Shown: positions 46,029-56,671, numbered from the stretch's first letter. The stretch: DNA of 64,000 bases from Methylomonas sp. LW13 (GCF_016865255.1 NZ_CP033381.1:3596001-3660000), one strand, 5' to 3'. Numbers and translations are program-made. The notes: generated from the letters alone by a model not told the origin.

Positions 46029-47609
46029 ATGAGAAAAAACCTACCCGTTACCCAACGTGAATTGATTTACTCAGCTTCGGCTACCATCACATCCGGGACA
46101 GATCCCGCCGGCAAGATCAATTATGTCAACCAAGATTTTTTGAACACTAGCGGCTTTAGCGAGGCAGAGCTGTTAAACCAGAGCCATAACATCGTTCGCC
46201 ATCCCGACATGCCTTCCGCCGCATTCGCCGATTTGTGGCAAACCGTGAAGAGCGGCCGGCCGTGGATGGGAATTGTCAAAAATCGCTGTAAAAACGGCGA
46301 CCATTACTGGGTGGATGCTTTTGTCACCCCGCGCTTCGAAAATAGCAAGATTGTCGGTTACGAATCGGTGCGGGTTAAACCGGACGTGACCTGCGTGGCC
46401 CGCGCCAATACTGTCTACGAAAAGCTGAACCACGGCAAAAATATCGATTCGCCTTTGAGCCGCATCGGTTTGTCCGGCAAACTGACCGGCGGTTTTGTAG
46501 TGATTCAATTAATCACCGCCATCAGCCTTTATCTGAGCGAAACGTGCAGTTTTGGCGTAGCGACAGCAATCTTTGCCGGCCCCTTAGCGGTCGGTTATGC
46601 CTGGGTTTGGCTTGTATTACAACCTTTAAAAGACGCAGCGGCAGAAGCGCGCCGGGTGATCGACAATCCGGTGATGCAGCAGATTTACACCGCTGATGGC
46701 GGCGAAGTTGGACAATTACTGTTGGCGGTGAAGCTGTTAAAAGCCAAATCCCGAACCATCATACGCCGTCTAACTCAAGCCACAGAACCCTTGGCAGGTA
46801 AAGCCGATACGAGCTACCAGGCAGTCAGCCAAGTTAGCGCAGCGATGGATAGACAGCTGGCGGAAATTGAACAGATTGCCTCGGCGATACACCAAATGAG
46901 CGCCACCGTCAGCGAGGTCGCCCGCAGCGCCGCCAACGCCGCTCAAGCCGCCAATGATGTCAATCGGCAATCGCAAGAAACGCTTTCGCGGGTCAACAAT
47001 ACCATCCAAATGATAGACCGCTTAGTAGTTGCGGTCAGCCAAGCCGAAACAGTTATTAAAATTGTGGCCGATCACAGCAAGAAAATCGGCGGCGTGCTTG
47101 ATGTGATTCAAGGGATTGCCGAGCAAACTAACCTGTTGGCACTGAATGCCGCCATCGAAGCAGCGCGCGCCGGCGAACAAGGCCGGGGATTTGCCGTCGT
47201 GGCCGACGAAGTCAGAACCTTGGCCGGACGCACGCAAAAATCCACGGAGGAAATCCATAAAATGATCGACGGCCTGCGCTCCGGCGTCAATAACGCCGTA
47301 CAGGAAATGGCTAAAGTCAGGGAAATGGCGGCAACCGGCGCGGAACACGGAAAAAACTCCACCGAATCGCTGCAACAAACCACACTGTCGGTCAATATCA
47401 TTAACGACATGATCGTGCAGATCGCCAGCGCCGCCGAACAGCAACATATTGTTTCCGAAGAAATTTCCAGAACGGTAGAAGCCGTCGGCAGCTTATCGCG
47501 ACAAACTACAGAGCATGCGGTTCATGCCAGTACGGCCAGCGGCGGTGTCTCGGCACTCAGCAAAGAGCTGGATATGTTGGTTGAGCAATTCGACGACGTG
47601 CCACGCTAA
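46029..47609 (+). CDS. PAS-domain methyl-accepting chemotaxis protein (Aer-like)
   Basis: This 526-residue receptor has an N-terminal PAS domain ([47 protein letters not shown]), as in the aerotaxis receptor Aer. Membrane helices near residues 155-200 follow. A long signalling hairpin has the tip [21 protein letters not shown] and [19 protein letters not shown] 46029 is chosen because its product starts exactly like Aer, while the ATG at 45801 adds 76 unmatched residues. It probably senses redox or oxygen through a bound flavin or similar. An intrinsic terminator lies 60 bases after the stop. Confidence 0.92.
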   Translation: MRKNLPVTQRELIYSASATITSGTDPAGKINYVNQDFLNTSGFSEAELLNQSHNIVRHPDMPSAAFADLWQTVKSGRPWMGIVKNRCKNGDHYWVDAFVTPRFENSKIVGYESVRVKPDVTCVARANTVYEKLNHGKNIDSPLSRIGLSGKLTGGFVVIQLITAISLYLSETCSFGVATAIFAGPLAVGYAWVWLVLQPLKDAAAEARRVIDNPVMQQIYTADGGEVGQLLLAVKLLKAKSRTIIRRLTQATEPLAGKADTSYQAVSQVSAAMDRQLAEIEQIASAIHQMSATVSEVARSAANAAQAANDVNRQSQETLSRVNNTIQMIDRLVVAVSQAETVIKIVADHSKKIGGVLDVIQGIAEQTNLLALNAAIEAARAGEQGRGFAVVADEVRTLAGRTQKSTEEIHKMIDGLRSGVNNAVQEMAKVREMAATGAEHGKNSTESLQQTTLSVNIINDMIVQIASAAEQQHIVSEEISRTVEAVGSLSRQTTEHAVHASTASGGVSALSKELDMLVEQFDDVPR

Positions 47610-47671
47610 AAACCCACCGTGCCGAAGACTGGGGGCAATAATTTGTCAGCCTGAATACACCCCTGCGCAAG

Positions 47672-47711
47672 CCGCCGCCAGGAAAGTTCAAAAACCTGAG
47701 CGGCGGTTTTT
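47672..47711 (+). terminator. Intrinsic terminator after chemoreceptor
   Basis: CCGCCGCCAGG pairs with CCTGAGCGGCGG, with a single bulge and a 12-base loop, and is followed by TTTTT. It ends the rightward chemoreceptor transcript before the convergent thioredoxin-fold gene. Confidence 0.75.
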
Positions 47712-47745
47712 ACAGGACTGGCAACATGTTCCGGATTAGCGTCCT

Positions 47746-48312
47746 TTACTCCGCAAGTTTCCATTTGATGTTACAGCCGATGCTGGGAATTTGTATCGTA
47801 TCGACAGGCTTTCCCGCCAGTAAGTTATCCAGGGCATTGCGCAAATCTTCGCCGGTAACCGGCACATCATTCTTCGGTGTGGCGCCATCCAAACGGCCTC
47901 GATAAACGCAAGCCAAATCGGCATCGAACAGATACATATCCGGGGTGCAGGCTGCTTGGTAGGCTTTGGCCACCGCCTGCGATTCGTCGTACAAATACGC
48001 GGCAAAAGGATGTCCCCAGTCCGCCATCATCTGCTGCATTTTATCCGGCGCATCCTGCGGATAGTTTTCGATGTCATTGGCACTGATCGCCACCGTCGAA
48101 ATGCCTGAGGCGGCGTATTGCCGGGCAATAGCAATCAACTGCTCTTTGACGTGCAACACATACGGGCAGTGGTTGCAGATAAACAAAATCAAAGTGCCGC
48201 GCTCGCCTTTCAAGTCCTGCAACGCATACTCGCGGCCGGTCACGGTATCCGGCAAACAAAAGTCCGGGGCGATACTGCCCAGAGGCAGCATAGTGGAGGC
48301 TGTCGCGGCCAT
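47746..48312 (-). CDS. Thioredoxin-fold (AhpC/TSA-like) protein
   Basis: This 188-residue protein has a redoxin domain with active motif Cys-Asn-His-Cys in FICNHCPYVLHVKEQL and ends in SIGCNIKWK. It matches the small CNHCPYV group of thioredoxin-like proteins. The conserved C-terminal Cys may act as a third redox residue. No signal peptide is evident, so a cytoplasmic thiol reductase or peroxidase role is inferred. It is divergent from the large sensor gene 97 bases away and convergent with the chemoreceptor. Confidence 0.85.
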   Translation of the reverse strand: MAATASTMLPLGSIAPDFCLPDTVTGREYALQDLKGERGTLILFICNHCPYVLHVKEQLIAIARQYAASGISTVAISANDIENYPQDAPDKMQQMMADWGHPFAAYLYDESQAVAKAYQAACTPDMYLFDADLACVYRGRLDGATPKNDVPVTGEDLRNALDNLLAGKPVDTIQIPSIGCNIKWKLAE

Positions 48313-48409
48313 GGCTAATCCTGTTGAGTGAAAACAAGACTAGAATTATAAAACAGCCCGCCCCCGGAACTGCCGCGAAAATCGCCTTAACTTTCCCTCT
48401 CGCCAGCGC

Positions 48410-51400
48410 ATGATCGATATAAGCACCCGAACCGTTCCGCTTCAAAACGCTCCGCAACTGGACAGCTATGTGCTGACCGACAAACTCGGCGAAAGCCTGC
48501 AAGCCACGGTTTATAAGGGCTATCACAAACACGTGCCGGAATACCCGCTGGTCGTTAAGTGCTTGAAACTATTGTCCAGTTGGGACGACCAATCCCGGCA
48601 TCTGCGGCAAAAAATCGAACGCCTGAAAGTATTGCACGACCCGCGCGTCTGCACGCCGTTGGCTTTGGAATCCAACGACGGCGATCAATTCATCGTCCAG
48701 CCTTGGTTCAACGGCCAACCGTTGAATGTATGGATCGCTCAACAACAGGCTGTGAATCTGAGCGATTTTTTTACATTGGCCTGCTCCTTGGCCGACACCC
48801 TGCAATCGGTGCACGATGCCGGCATTACCCATGGCGGCATCAAACCGCACAATATTCTGGTGCAATCCGGCAGCTTGAGTCTGCGCCTGACCGACTTCAT
48901 CACGCCGCTGGACATCCGCGATGTCAGTCACTTTATCTACGATCCGGAATTTGTCCGCAACACCCTAGCCTATACCTCGCCGGAGCAAACCGGGCGCATC
49001 AACTACCGGGTCGATTTCTCCACCGATTTGTATTCACTGGGTATCGTGTTTTACGAACTGCTGACGGGCCGACTGCCATTTTTTTCAGACGATCCGCTGG
49101 AACTGATTCACTCGCATCTAGCTGAGGAAGCCATCAAAATCCACGACATCAGTCCGGGCATCCCCAACACCCTGAGCGAAATCATCGCCAAACTGATTTT
49201 GAAGCAACCGGAAAAACGCTATCAAAGTGCTTCCGGTTTGTTGGCCGATTTGCTGCGCTGCCAAAAAGAACACGAAACCACCGGCAGCGTATCGAATTTT
49301 GGCATAGGCCAACACGACCGCAGCCGCCGGGTGGTTTTCATTTCGAAAATGGTCGGCCGCCAAAGCGAAGCCGAGCTCATTCGCCAGGATTACAGCGAGG
49401 TGACCCAAGGCCGGTTTCGTTCGGTGCTTATTTCCGGCCTATCCGGCATCGGCAAAACCCGGCTGATTCAGGAACTCCAAAAACCACTGGTGAAAAATCG
49501 CGGTTATTTCAGCTCCGGCAAGTTCGATCAATACCAAAAAAATATTCCCTACAGCTCGCTGATTCAGGCCTTGCGCAATCTGATACGCACCTTTCTGACC
49601 GAAAGCGACGCCCAAGTGCATGATTGGTCCGCAAAAATTCTCGACGCGCTGGACAATGCCGGCGGAGCGATCATTGATGTGGTGCCGGAGCTGGAATTCA
49701 TCATCGGCCCGCAAGCCGAAGTACAGCCCTTGCCGCCGGTGGAAGCGCGTAACCGTTTCAACAATTTGTTCGGCCGCTTCCTGGCTTGCCTGGCCAGCGA
49801 GGACAACCCCTTGGTGTTATTCATCGACGACCTGCAATGGTGCGACAGCGCCACCTTCGATTTTTTGCAAAACCTGTTCGCCAATCACCGCGAACACCCC
49901 TATCTATTTTTGCTGGGCGCGTATCGGCATAACGAGGTCGATAGTGGTCATCCTTTGACCAAATTGATCCGTAGCGTGCGAGAAAACGCCGGCCCACTGG
50001 CCGAGATCCATTTGACCGAACTCAGCGACGCCGATTGCCACGAAATGGTTGCTTACATTCTGGATTCGTCGCTGAACGCCACCGCCAATTTGGCCGACTT
50101 TATTGCCCACCTGACCGAAGGCAACCCCTTATTTGTCAGTGAAAGCCTGGCCTGGTTGTACAACGAAGGTTTACTCAGCATCGACGCCAATCAACACTGG
50201 CAATGGGATATGAACCGCATCCGCGACACACAAATGCCGGCCAGCGTGGTGGAACTGTTCAGCGCCAAAGTGCGTAAATTGCCCAGCCGGACTTTGGATA
50301 TTCTTTATCATTGCGCCTGTATGGGTAATCGCTTTACAGCGGAGGATGTCGGGCTGGTGCTGGACAAGCCCATTGAGCGACTGTTCGAGGACTTAAAACC
50401 GGTATTAAGCATGGGCCTGATACTGGAAAATAAAGCCGACCTGCAATTTGTCCATGACCGGGTACAGGAAGCGGTATTGCAGCAAGTTGCCGCCGCGGCG
50501 CGCCCCGGCATCCATTGGCGGATCGGCAATCGCTTGCTGTCGGCGGTGCCACCGGGTGCCGAGTTGGTCAGCCTGGACAATTTATTCACCATCGCCGCTC
50601 ATCTCAATCAAGGTTGCCCGAATGATCTGGACGAAGAAACCGCCTACTGGCTGGTGAATATCAACTTTAATGCCGGCAATAAAGCCCTGGATGCGCTCGC
50701 CGGCGATGCCGCCAACGAATTTTTCCTGAAGGCCCACCATTATTTGCCGCCCGATTGTTGGGAAACGGCTTACGCGCTGACGTTTCGGATTTATCAGCGC
50801 TTAGCAAAAACCGATTTGATGTGCGGCCGCTACGACAGCTCGGAAGCCTTGCTGAATCGGCTGATCGAGCATGCGGTCAGCGATCTGGACAAAGCCGAAG
50901 CGCTGGCAGATCAAACCACGTCGCTGTCTTCGTTCGGCAACTTCAAACAAGCCATCGCCACTGCCAATCGCGGCTTGACGTATTTCAACAAGTCCATTCC
51001 CGACGATCCCGAGCAAGCCCGACAACGCACGGAAAATCTGATGCTGATCATCGAACAGCAAGACGATGTCTGGCAAAAAATCCTGAACATGCCGTTTACC
51101 GAGCAGCGGCAAAGCAAAATCGAACTGGCTTTTTATAGCGAGTTGATTCCGGATTTGTACATGTGCGGTCTGGTGCCGCAGCTGTATTTATCCGCCGCCC
51201 AATCCACCCTGCACTGCCTGGAAGGCGGCATGGACGAATCGGTGATTTATTCGTTTTCCATCATGGGCCTCAATCTGGGCGAACAGGGCAAATTCGCGCA
51301 GGCGTTTCTCTATCAGGATTTGGCACACGATTTGTGCGCCAAATATCCCAATACCTTTGGCGCCACCCGCGGCATGAACGGCATCGTCTGGTGCAATATG

Positions 51401-53530
51401 CACTCGCGCAGCCACCCGGCCGATATTGTCGATTACGCGCACAAGGCCATTCAGTCCGGCAAGAACTGCGGCGATCTCTACAACGCCGGCCTGTCCTACG
51501 GCCCGCTGATGTGGAATCTATTGGCCCAGGGTAAAAACCTGCGCTGGGTCGAGGAAGCCGCCGATGAATGTCTGCAATTTTCCCGCAAAAACCAGTTGTC
51601 GTTTTCAATAGGTCTGGCCCAGGCGGTGCTGGCCGGCTGGGTATTACCGATGAAGCCCGATTACCGTCCGGTCGATATGCAAACCACGCTGGCGGAATGG
51701 CAGGCCAATAACTATGTGGCCGCTACCGGCAGTTACTTCGCATTACTGGGTTTTGCCCAATATTACCTGGGCGACTATGGTGCGGCGGCAGTATCGCTGA
51801 AAGCCGTGGAAAACTATTTGCACGGCTTAACCGACAATGTTTTGAAACGTCTTTGGTACGCCTTTCGGATCTTGAACTTGCTGCGCTCGGAAATGGATGC
51901 GGCGCGAATCGATGCCGAAATTGCGCCATTGCTTGCGCAACTGGAAGTGTGGGGGCAACTTGGTCCCTTGCTGAAACCCTACCTGATGTTTGTCCATGCC
52001 GAGCTTGCCAGACAGCAGGGCCAATACCGCGAAGCGCGCAATCTGTACATGGATGCCATTGCCTTGTCACTGGCGCAGAACTATGGCCTGCTGACCGGCC
52101 ATATTTACGAAACGCTGGCTGATCTGTTGCTGAAGCAACACTTGGGCGACGCGGAACTGTATTTCGGCGAAGCGCGCCGCCATTACCGCTTATGCCGTGC
52201 CGATGCGAAAAGCAACCAGCTGCAGGAACGTCATCAATACGTCAGTCCGGAGACCGGCGCCAGAATAGCCAAACCTCAGCCCGCTCCCACCACCTTACCT
52301 AGTCTGGACATCAGCTATCTGATGAAATCGGCGCTGGCGTTATCGGCAGAAATCGATCTGACCCAATTGATGCAAAAAATCATGGCCGTGGTGTTGGAAA
52401 GCTCCGCAGCCCAGCACGGTTATCTGTTGATCAAACAACAAGACGAATTATTGGTGGCCGCCGAGCAGCACGTCGGCAAAAAGCGCACCATACACAAACA
52501 CTATTACAGCTTGAACAAGGTGCGCGGCATCTGCCACGCCATCGTCAATTACGTGCAACGTACCCACGAAAAAGTCGTGCTGAGCGACGCCTGCAGCGAC
52601 GGCGAGTTTCAAAATGCGCCCGAGGTTGTGGCGTTTGGCTTACGCTCGGTATTGTGTTTGCCGGTGATCAAGCAAAGCGAATTAATCGGCTTGCTTTACC
52701 TGGAAAACCGGCTATCCGAAGGCGTATTCACCCCGGAAAAAATCAGCATGACCGAGCTGTTGACCGCCCAAGCGGCCATTTCGTTGGAAAACGCCCGCTT
52801 GCTGGAACAAACCCGCCAAGCTTACAAACAATTACAAGAAAACCAGGATCATATGCTGCAAATGGAAAAGCTGTCGGCACTGGGCACGCTGGTCGGCGGC
52901 GTGGCCCATGAGATCAACAATCCGCTGATGGGCGTGATGAACTTCGTGGAATTTGTCTCGGACCGCACGGAAGATGCCAAATCCAAGCAAATACTGGCGC
53001 AAGCCTTGCAGCAAATTCAACGCATCAAAAACATTGTGTCGAATATGCTGGTGTTCATGCATCAAAAGACCACGCCAACCGGCAGTTGCTCGCTAGAGGA
53101 AGTTTTAGGCCAAACCTTGTTGTTGCTGGAAGGCGAATTGCGCAAAACCGCTATCCAAGTCCGTACCGAGATACCGGAAAACTTGCCCAAACTCGCCTGC
53201 ACGGCGGAAAGCATGCAACAGATTCTGATCAATCTATTGATCAACGCCCGCGATGCGCTAAGCGGTATTGCCCAACCCGAAATAGAAATCAGCGTCCGTT
53301 GTGCGGAAAAAATGCTAGAGTTGAATATAAAAGACAATGGTCCCGGCATCCCCGACGAAGTACAAGGCCGCATGTTCGACCCTTTCTTTACCACCAAACC
53401 GCCCGGCCAAGGCACCGGCCTGGGTTTATCCGTCACCCGCCGCTTGATTCAAGATGCCGATGGCTCGATAGCCGTGGAAAGCCGCATTGGCGAAGGTTGC
53501 CGCATCCGGTTAAAATTCCCCCACTTTTAG
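48410..53530 (+). CDS. Giant pseudokinase-AAA-TPR-GAF histidine kinase
   Basis: This 1706-residue protein carries a Ser/Thr-kinase-like domain (about 15-275) that keeps Lys50 and Asp162 (DFI) but has His141-Gly142-Gly143 where the catalytic HRD Asp should be. An AAA/STAND ATPase (about 305-600) has Walker A GLSGIGKT and Walker B VLFIDDLQWCD. A long helical TPR-like region (about 650-1280), a GAF domain (about 1310-1465) and a histidine kinase follow. The phospho-His lies in VGGVAHEINNPLMGV, and the ATPase motifs are NARDAL, DNGPGIP and GTGLGLSV. The architecture is a known large cytoplasmic sensor family. It is 28 bases upstream of the REC-KaiB regulator, its likely phosphorylation partner. 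Confidence 0.92.
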   Translation: MIDISTRTVPLQNAPQLDSYVLTDKLGESLQATVYKGYHKHVPEYPLVVKCLKLLSSWDDQSRHLRQKIERLKVLHDPRVCTPLALESNDGDQFIVQPWFNGQPLNVWIAQQQAVNLSDFFTLACSLADTLQSVHDAGITHGGIKPHNILVQSGSLSLRLTDFITPLDIRDVSHFIYDPEFVRNTLAYTSPEQTGRINYRVDFSTDLYSLGIVFYELLTGRLPFFSDDPLELIHSHLAEEAIKIHDISPGIPNTLSEIIAKLILKQPEKRYQSASGLLADLLRCQKEHETTGSVSNFGIGQHDRSRRVVFISKMVGRQSEAELIRQDYSEVTQGRFRSVLISGLSGIGKTRLIQELQKPLVKNRGYFSSGKFDQYQKNIPYSSLIQALRNLIRTFLTESDAQVHDWSAKILDALDNAGGAIIDVVPELEFIIGPQAEVQPLPPVEARNRFNNLFGRFLACLASEDNPLVLFIDDLQWCDSATFDFLQNLFANHREHPYLFLLGAYRHNEVDSGHPLTKLIRSVRENAGPLAEIHLTELSDADCHEMVAYILDSSLNATANLADFIAHLTEGNPLFVSESLAWLYNEGLLSIDANQHWQWDMNRIRDTQMPASVVELFSAKVRKLPSRTLDILYHCACMGNRFTAEDVGLVLDKPIERLFEDLKPVLSMGLILENKADLQFVHDRVQEAVLQQVAAAARPGIHWRIGNRLLSAVPPGAELVSLDNLFTIAAHLNQGCPNDLDEETAYWLVNINFNAGNKALDALAGDAANEFFLKAHHYLPPDCWETAYALTFRIYQRLAKTDLMCGRYDSSEALLNRLIEHAVSDLDKAEALADQTTSLSSFGNFKQAIATANRGLTYFNKSIPDDPEQARQRTENLMLIIEQQDDVWQKILNMPFTEQRQSKIELAFYSELIPDLYMCGLVPQLYLSAAQSTLHCLEGGMDESVIYSFSIMGLNLGEQGKFAQAFLYQDLAHDLCAKYPNTFGATRGMNGIVWCNMHSRSHPADIVDYAHKAIQSGKNCGDLYNAGLSYGPLMWNLLAQGKNLRWVEEAADECLQFSRKNQLSFSIGLAQAVLAGWVLPMKPDYRPVDMQTTLAEWQANNYVAATGSYFALLGFAQYYLGDYGAAAVSLKAVENYLHGLTDNVLKRLWYAFRILNLLRSEMDAARIDAEIAPLLAQLEVWGQLGPLLKPYLMFVHAELARQQGQYREARNLYMDAIALSLAQNYGLLTGHIYETLADLLLKQHLGDAELYFGEARRHYRLCRADAKSNQLQERHQYVSPETGARIAKPQPAPTTLPSLDISYLMKSALALSAEIDLTQLMQKIMAVVLESSAAQHGYLLIKQQDELLVAAEQHVGKKRTIHKHYYSLNKVRGICHAIVNYVQRTHEKVVLSDACSDGEFQNAPEVVAFGLRSVLCLPVIKQSELIGLLYLENRLSEGVFTPEKISMTELLTAQAAISLENARLLEQTRQAYKQLQENQDHMLQMEKLSALGTLVGGVAHEINNPLMGVMNFVEFVSDRTEDAKSKQILAQALQQIQRIKNIVSNMLVFMHQKTTPTGSCSLEEVLGQTLLLLEGELRKTAIQVRTEIPENLPKLACTAESMQQILINLLINARDALSGIAQPEIEISVRCAEKMLELNIKDNGPGIPDEVQGRMFDPFFTTKPPGQGTGLGLSVTRRLIQDADGSIAVESRIGEGCRIRLKFPHF

Positions 53531-53558
53531 TATTTGTTAACGAATAGAGACACAGGCG

Positions 53559-54260
53559 ATGGTAAACAACATTCTGGTGATTGACGACGACCCGGCGGTA
53601 CGCGGCGCCTTCAAGCTGATTCTGGAAGAAGAAGGCTATCGTGTGCGCGAAGCCGAGAACGGTCTACAAGGTATCGCCATGGTGGAAGCCGATCGTCCCG
53701 ACTTGATATTTCTGGACTTACGCATGCCCGGCATAGACGGCGTGGAGACCTTACGCCGCCTGAAGGCATTGGACACCAGCTTGAATGTCTATATCGTCAC
53801 GGCCTTTGCCGCCGAATTCATGGATCAACTGAAAGACGCCCATGAAGAAGGCTTGCAATTCGAACTGGCCAGCAAACCCTTGTCGGCATCGCAAATCCGC
53901 AATATCGCCCAAGTGGTACACATCGCCAAAGTTCACGAAGAACGCCGGGCCAACCACCATAAGCTGGTTTTGACCTTATACGTGGTGTCGCTGAATCCGG
54001 AAACCCGCAGGCTGGTGGAGCAAATCAGCGCGGTGCTGGCCGGCATATACGAGCCGGGCCATTGGGTATTCGACGTGGTCGAAGTATTGGGCATGCCGGA
54101 AAAGGCACTGGAAAAAGAAATCTTTGCCACGCCGATGCTGGTGCGCGACCTGCCGGAACCGGTGTTGAAACTGCTAGGCGATCTTTCGCGAATGTCGTCG
54201 GTGATGGCGGCCATCACTACCCAAAATGTTGGTACAGGTGTGCAGACAGTGATTGTTTGA
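53559..54260 (+). CDS. Response regulator fused to KaiB-like domain
   Basis: This 233-residue protein has a receiver domain at 1-125 (VIDDDPAV, phospho-Asp53 in LIFLDLRMPGIDG, Lys in LASKPLSASQI). A KaiB-like thioredoxin-fold domain covers about 132-225. The latter reads LVLTLYVVSLNPETRRLVEQ, then VFDVVEVLGMPEKALEKE, IFATPMLVRDLPEPVLKLLG and DLSRMSSVM, closely following KaiB words such as ATPTL and GDLS. KaiB domains bind KaiC ATPases in circadian or stress systems, and the SasA kinase has one at its start. No KaiC gene is in the window. It lies between the giant kinase and a GGDEF-EAL gene, 20 bases apart. Confidence 0.88.
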   Translation: MVNNILVIDDDPAVRGAFKLILEEEGYRVREAENGLQGIAMVEADRPDLIFLDLRMPGIDGVETLRRLKALDTSLNVYIVTAFAAEFMDQLKDAHEEGLQFELASKPLSASQIRNIAQVVHIAKVHEERRANHHKLVLTLYVVSLNPETRRLVEQISAVLAGIYEPGHWVFDVVEVLGMPEKALEKEIFATPMLVRDLPEPVLKLLGDLSRMSSVMAAITTQNVGTGVQTVIV

Positions 54261-54280
54261 TGCCCGGTCGTAACCCCTAA

Positions 54281-56671
54281 ATGCCACAAACACTCAAACA
54301 ACTCAATCTGATCCTGGACACCATTACCGACGGCGTAATGGTGGTCGACCCGCAAGGCGTCGTTATTTATGCCAATCAAGCCGCAGAACAATTGCTGGAA
54401 CGCGGCAGTCTGATCGGCCATTCCCTGGCAATTCCGATTTCCGCCGACAAAATTCAATTTCAAGACATCAACCTGATTCGCCCCAGCGGCATAGCCTGGG
54501 CGGAACTGCGCTCCACGCCGCTGGAATGGGAAGGCGCGCCGGCCTATGTCATCGGGCTGCGCGACATCACGGCCCGTAAGCAAGCGGAAATCGCGTTGCA
54601 GGAAAGCGAGCTACTTTTTCATACGCTATCGAAGATTGCCCCGGTCGGCATTTTTCGCACCAACGAAAAAGGTGAGTGCGATTACGTCAACCATCGCTGG
54701 TGCGAAATCACCGGCTTGCATTTTATTGATTCGCACGGTGACGGCTGGATAGCCGGTTTGCTTGCCGAAGACCGCGATGCGGTGATTGCCGAATGGCAGC
54801 GTTGCGTATCCGCCTTGCAGCCCTTCAATATGCAATACCGTTTTCAACTGGCGGACGGCAGTGTGCGCTGGGTGGTGGGGCGCGCCGAACCGGAACTGGA
54901 CGAAACGGGCGGATTGTGCGGTTACGTCGGCACCATTACCGATATTTCCGACATCAAAGCCAACGAAGAGCGCTTGGGACAAGCCGCCGCCGTATTCGAA
55001 AGCACCCGAGAGGGAGTGATGATTACCGACGCCCAACGCCGAATTACGATGGTCAACAAGGCCTTTAGCAACATCACCGGTTACGATAATCGGGATGTGA
55101 TCGGTCATAGCCCCAGCATCTTAAGTTCCGGCCGCCACAACGCCGATTTTTACCGGGAAATGTGGGCCAATATTGCCACTACGGATCATTGGCAAGGCGA
55201 AATCTGGAATCGCCGCAAGTCCGGCGAGGTGTATCCGGAATTGTTGAGCATCAGCACCGTGCGCGACGGCAAAGGCGAGATCAGCCACTACGTGGGTGTG
55301 TTTGCCGACATTTCCAAGCTGAAGGCTTCGGAAATGGAACTGGAATTCCTGGCCCACCACGACCCGCTGACCAAATTGCCCAACCGCATGCTGTTCCTGT
55401 CGCGCCTGCAACACAACATCGAAAAAGCCCGCCGTCAGGCCAACAACATGGCAGTGTTGATGCTGGACTTGGACCGCTTCAAGGACGTTAACGATAGCTT
55501 CGGCCATTTGGCCGGCGACGATTTGCTGCAAATGGTCGCCGAACGCCTGACTACCCGGCTGCGTACCAGCGACACCATTTGCCGACTGGGCGGCGACGAA
55601 TTCGTGGTGTTGCTGGAAGAAGTCAGCCAACCTGAAACCGTCGCTCATGTCGCCACGCAAATCATCAATGCCTTGAACCAAACTTGGCAACTACCCAGCG
55701 GTCATGAGGTACGCATCGGCGTCAGCGTCGGCATCGCCATGTTTCCCGAACACGGCGCTTCGCCGGACGAGTTGATCCAACAAGCCGATACGGCCTTGTA
55801 TCAAGCCAAAAATGAGGGCAGGAACCGCTTCAAATATTTCTCGGAAGATTTGACCCGCGCCGCGCGGGAACGTATCGATATAGAAATCCGCCTGCGGCAA
55901 GCTATCGAGCAAGGCGAATTGCGGGTGTTTTTCCAACCGCAAATTTGCATCGAGAATGGCGCGATTATCGGCGCCGAAGCCTTGGTCCGCTGGCAGACTG
56001 CCAGCGGCGAACTGATACCGCCGCTACGCTTCATCCCGATTGCCGAGGAAACCGGTCTGATTACCAGTATCGGCAATTGGGTGTTGAGAGAAACCTGTCA
56101 CCACGGCCAGCGCTGGCGGCAAGCCGGTTTTCCAGCCTTGCGTCTGGCGGTTAACCTATCGCCGCAACAGTTTTTGCATAGTGATATTAGCGACGTGGTC
56201 GCCAGGATTTTGGCAGAGACCGGTTTTCCGGCCGAGTGCCTGGAACTCGAACTCACTGAAAGCGCGTTGATGAAACGGGAAAAAGAAGCCATCGAAATTT
56301 TACACAAGCTGCACGGGTTGGGCGTGCATCTGGCGATTGATGATTTCGGCACCGGTTATTCGTCGCTGGCTTATTTGAAACTCTTTCCGCTGGATGTCTT
56401 AAAGATCGATAAAAGTTTTATTGAAGACATCCCCAAACACACTGACGATATGGAAATCACCGCGACGATTATCGCCATGGCGAAGACGCTACGCATGCGC
56501 GTGGTAGCGGAAGGCGTGGAAACCGCCGAGCAACTGGCTTTTCTGAAAAGCCGGCAATGCGATCTTTACCAAGGTTATCTGGTCAGCAAACCGCTACCGA
56601 TAGCGGAATTCGAAAAGTTTCTGACCGACTACGCTCTTAACAAAAATCTTGAGCCCGTGGTGTCGGCTTGA
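54281..56671 (+). CDS. PAS-GGDEF-EAL c-di-GMP enzyme
   Basis: This 796-residue cytoplasmic protein has three PAS domains (about 1-105, 108-230 and 235-350). The GGDEF domain (about 360-525) has an intact RLGGDEF and an RTSD inhibitory site five residues earlier. The EAL domain (about 540-785) has GAEALVRWQ, DDFGTGYSSLAYL, VVAEGVE and YQGYLVSKP. Both catalytic signatures are intact, so it may make or break c-di-GMP depending on PAS input. It is the last gene of the operon with the giant kinase and the REC-KaiB regulator, 20 bases after the latter, and is their probable output. Confidence 0.93.
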   Translation: MPQTLKQLNLILDTITDGVMVVDPQGVVIYANQAAEQLLERGSLIGHSLAIPISADKIQFQDINLIRPSGIAWAELRSTPLEWEGAPAYVIGLRDITARKQAEIALQESELLFHTLSKIAPVGIFRTNEKGECDYVNHRWCEITGLHFIDSHGDGWIAGLLAEDRDAVIAEWQRCVSALQPFNMQYRFQLADGSVRWVVGRAEPELDETGGLCGYVGTITDISDIKANEERLGQAAAVFESTREGVMITDAQRRITMVNKAFSNITGYDNRDVIGHSPSILSSGRHNADFYREMWANIATTDHWQGEIWNRRKSGEVYPELLSISTVRDGKGEISHYVGVFADISKLKASEMELEFLAHHDPLTKLPNRMLFLSRLQHNIEKARRQANNMAVLMLDLDRFKDVNDSFGHLAGDDLLQMVAERLTTRLRTSDTICRLGGDEFVVLLEEVSQPETVAHVATQIINALNQTWQLPSGHEVRIGVSVGIAMFPEHGASPDELIQQADTALYQAKNEGRNRFKYFSEDLTRAARERIDIEIRLRQAIEQGELRVFFQPQICIENGAIIGAEALVRWQTASGELIPPLRFIPIAEETGLITSIGNWVLRETCHHGQRWRQAGFPALRLAVNLSPQQFLHSDISDVVARILAETGFPAECLELELTESALMKREKEAIEILHKLHGLGVHLAIDDFGTGYSSLAYLKLFPLDVLKIDKSFIEDIPKHTDDMEITATIIAMAKTLRMRVVAEGVETAEQLAFLKSRQCDLYQGYLVSKPLPIAEFEKFLTDYALNKNLEPVVSA

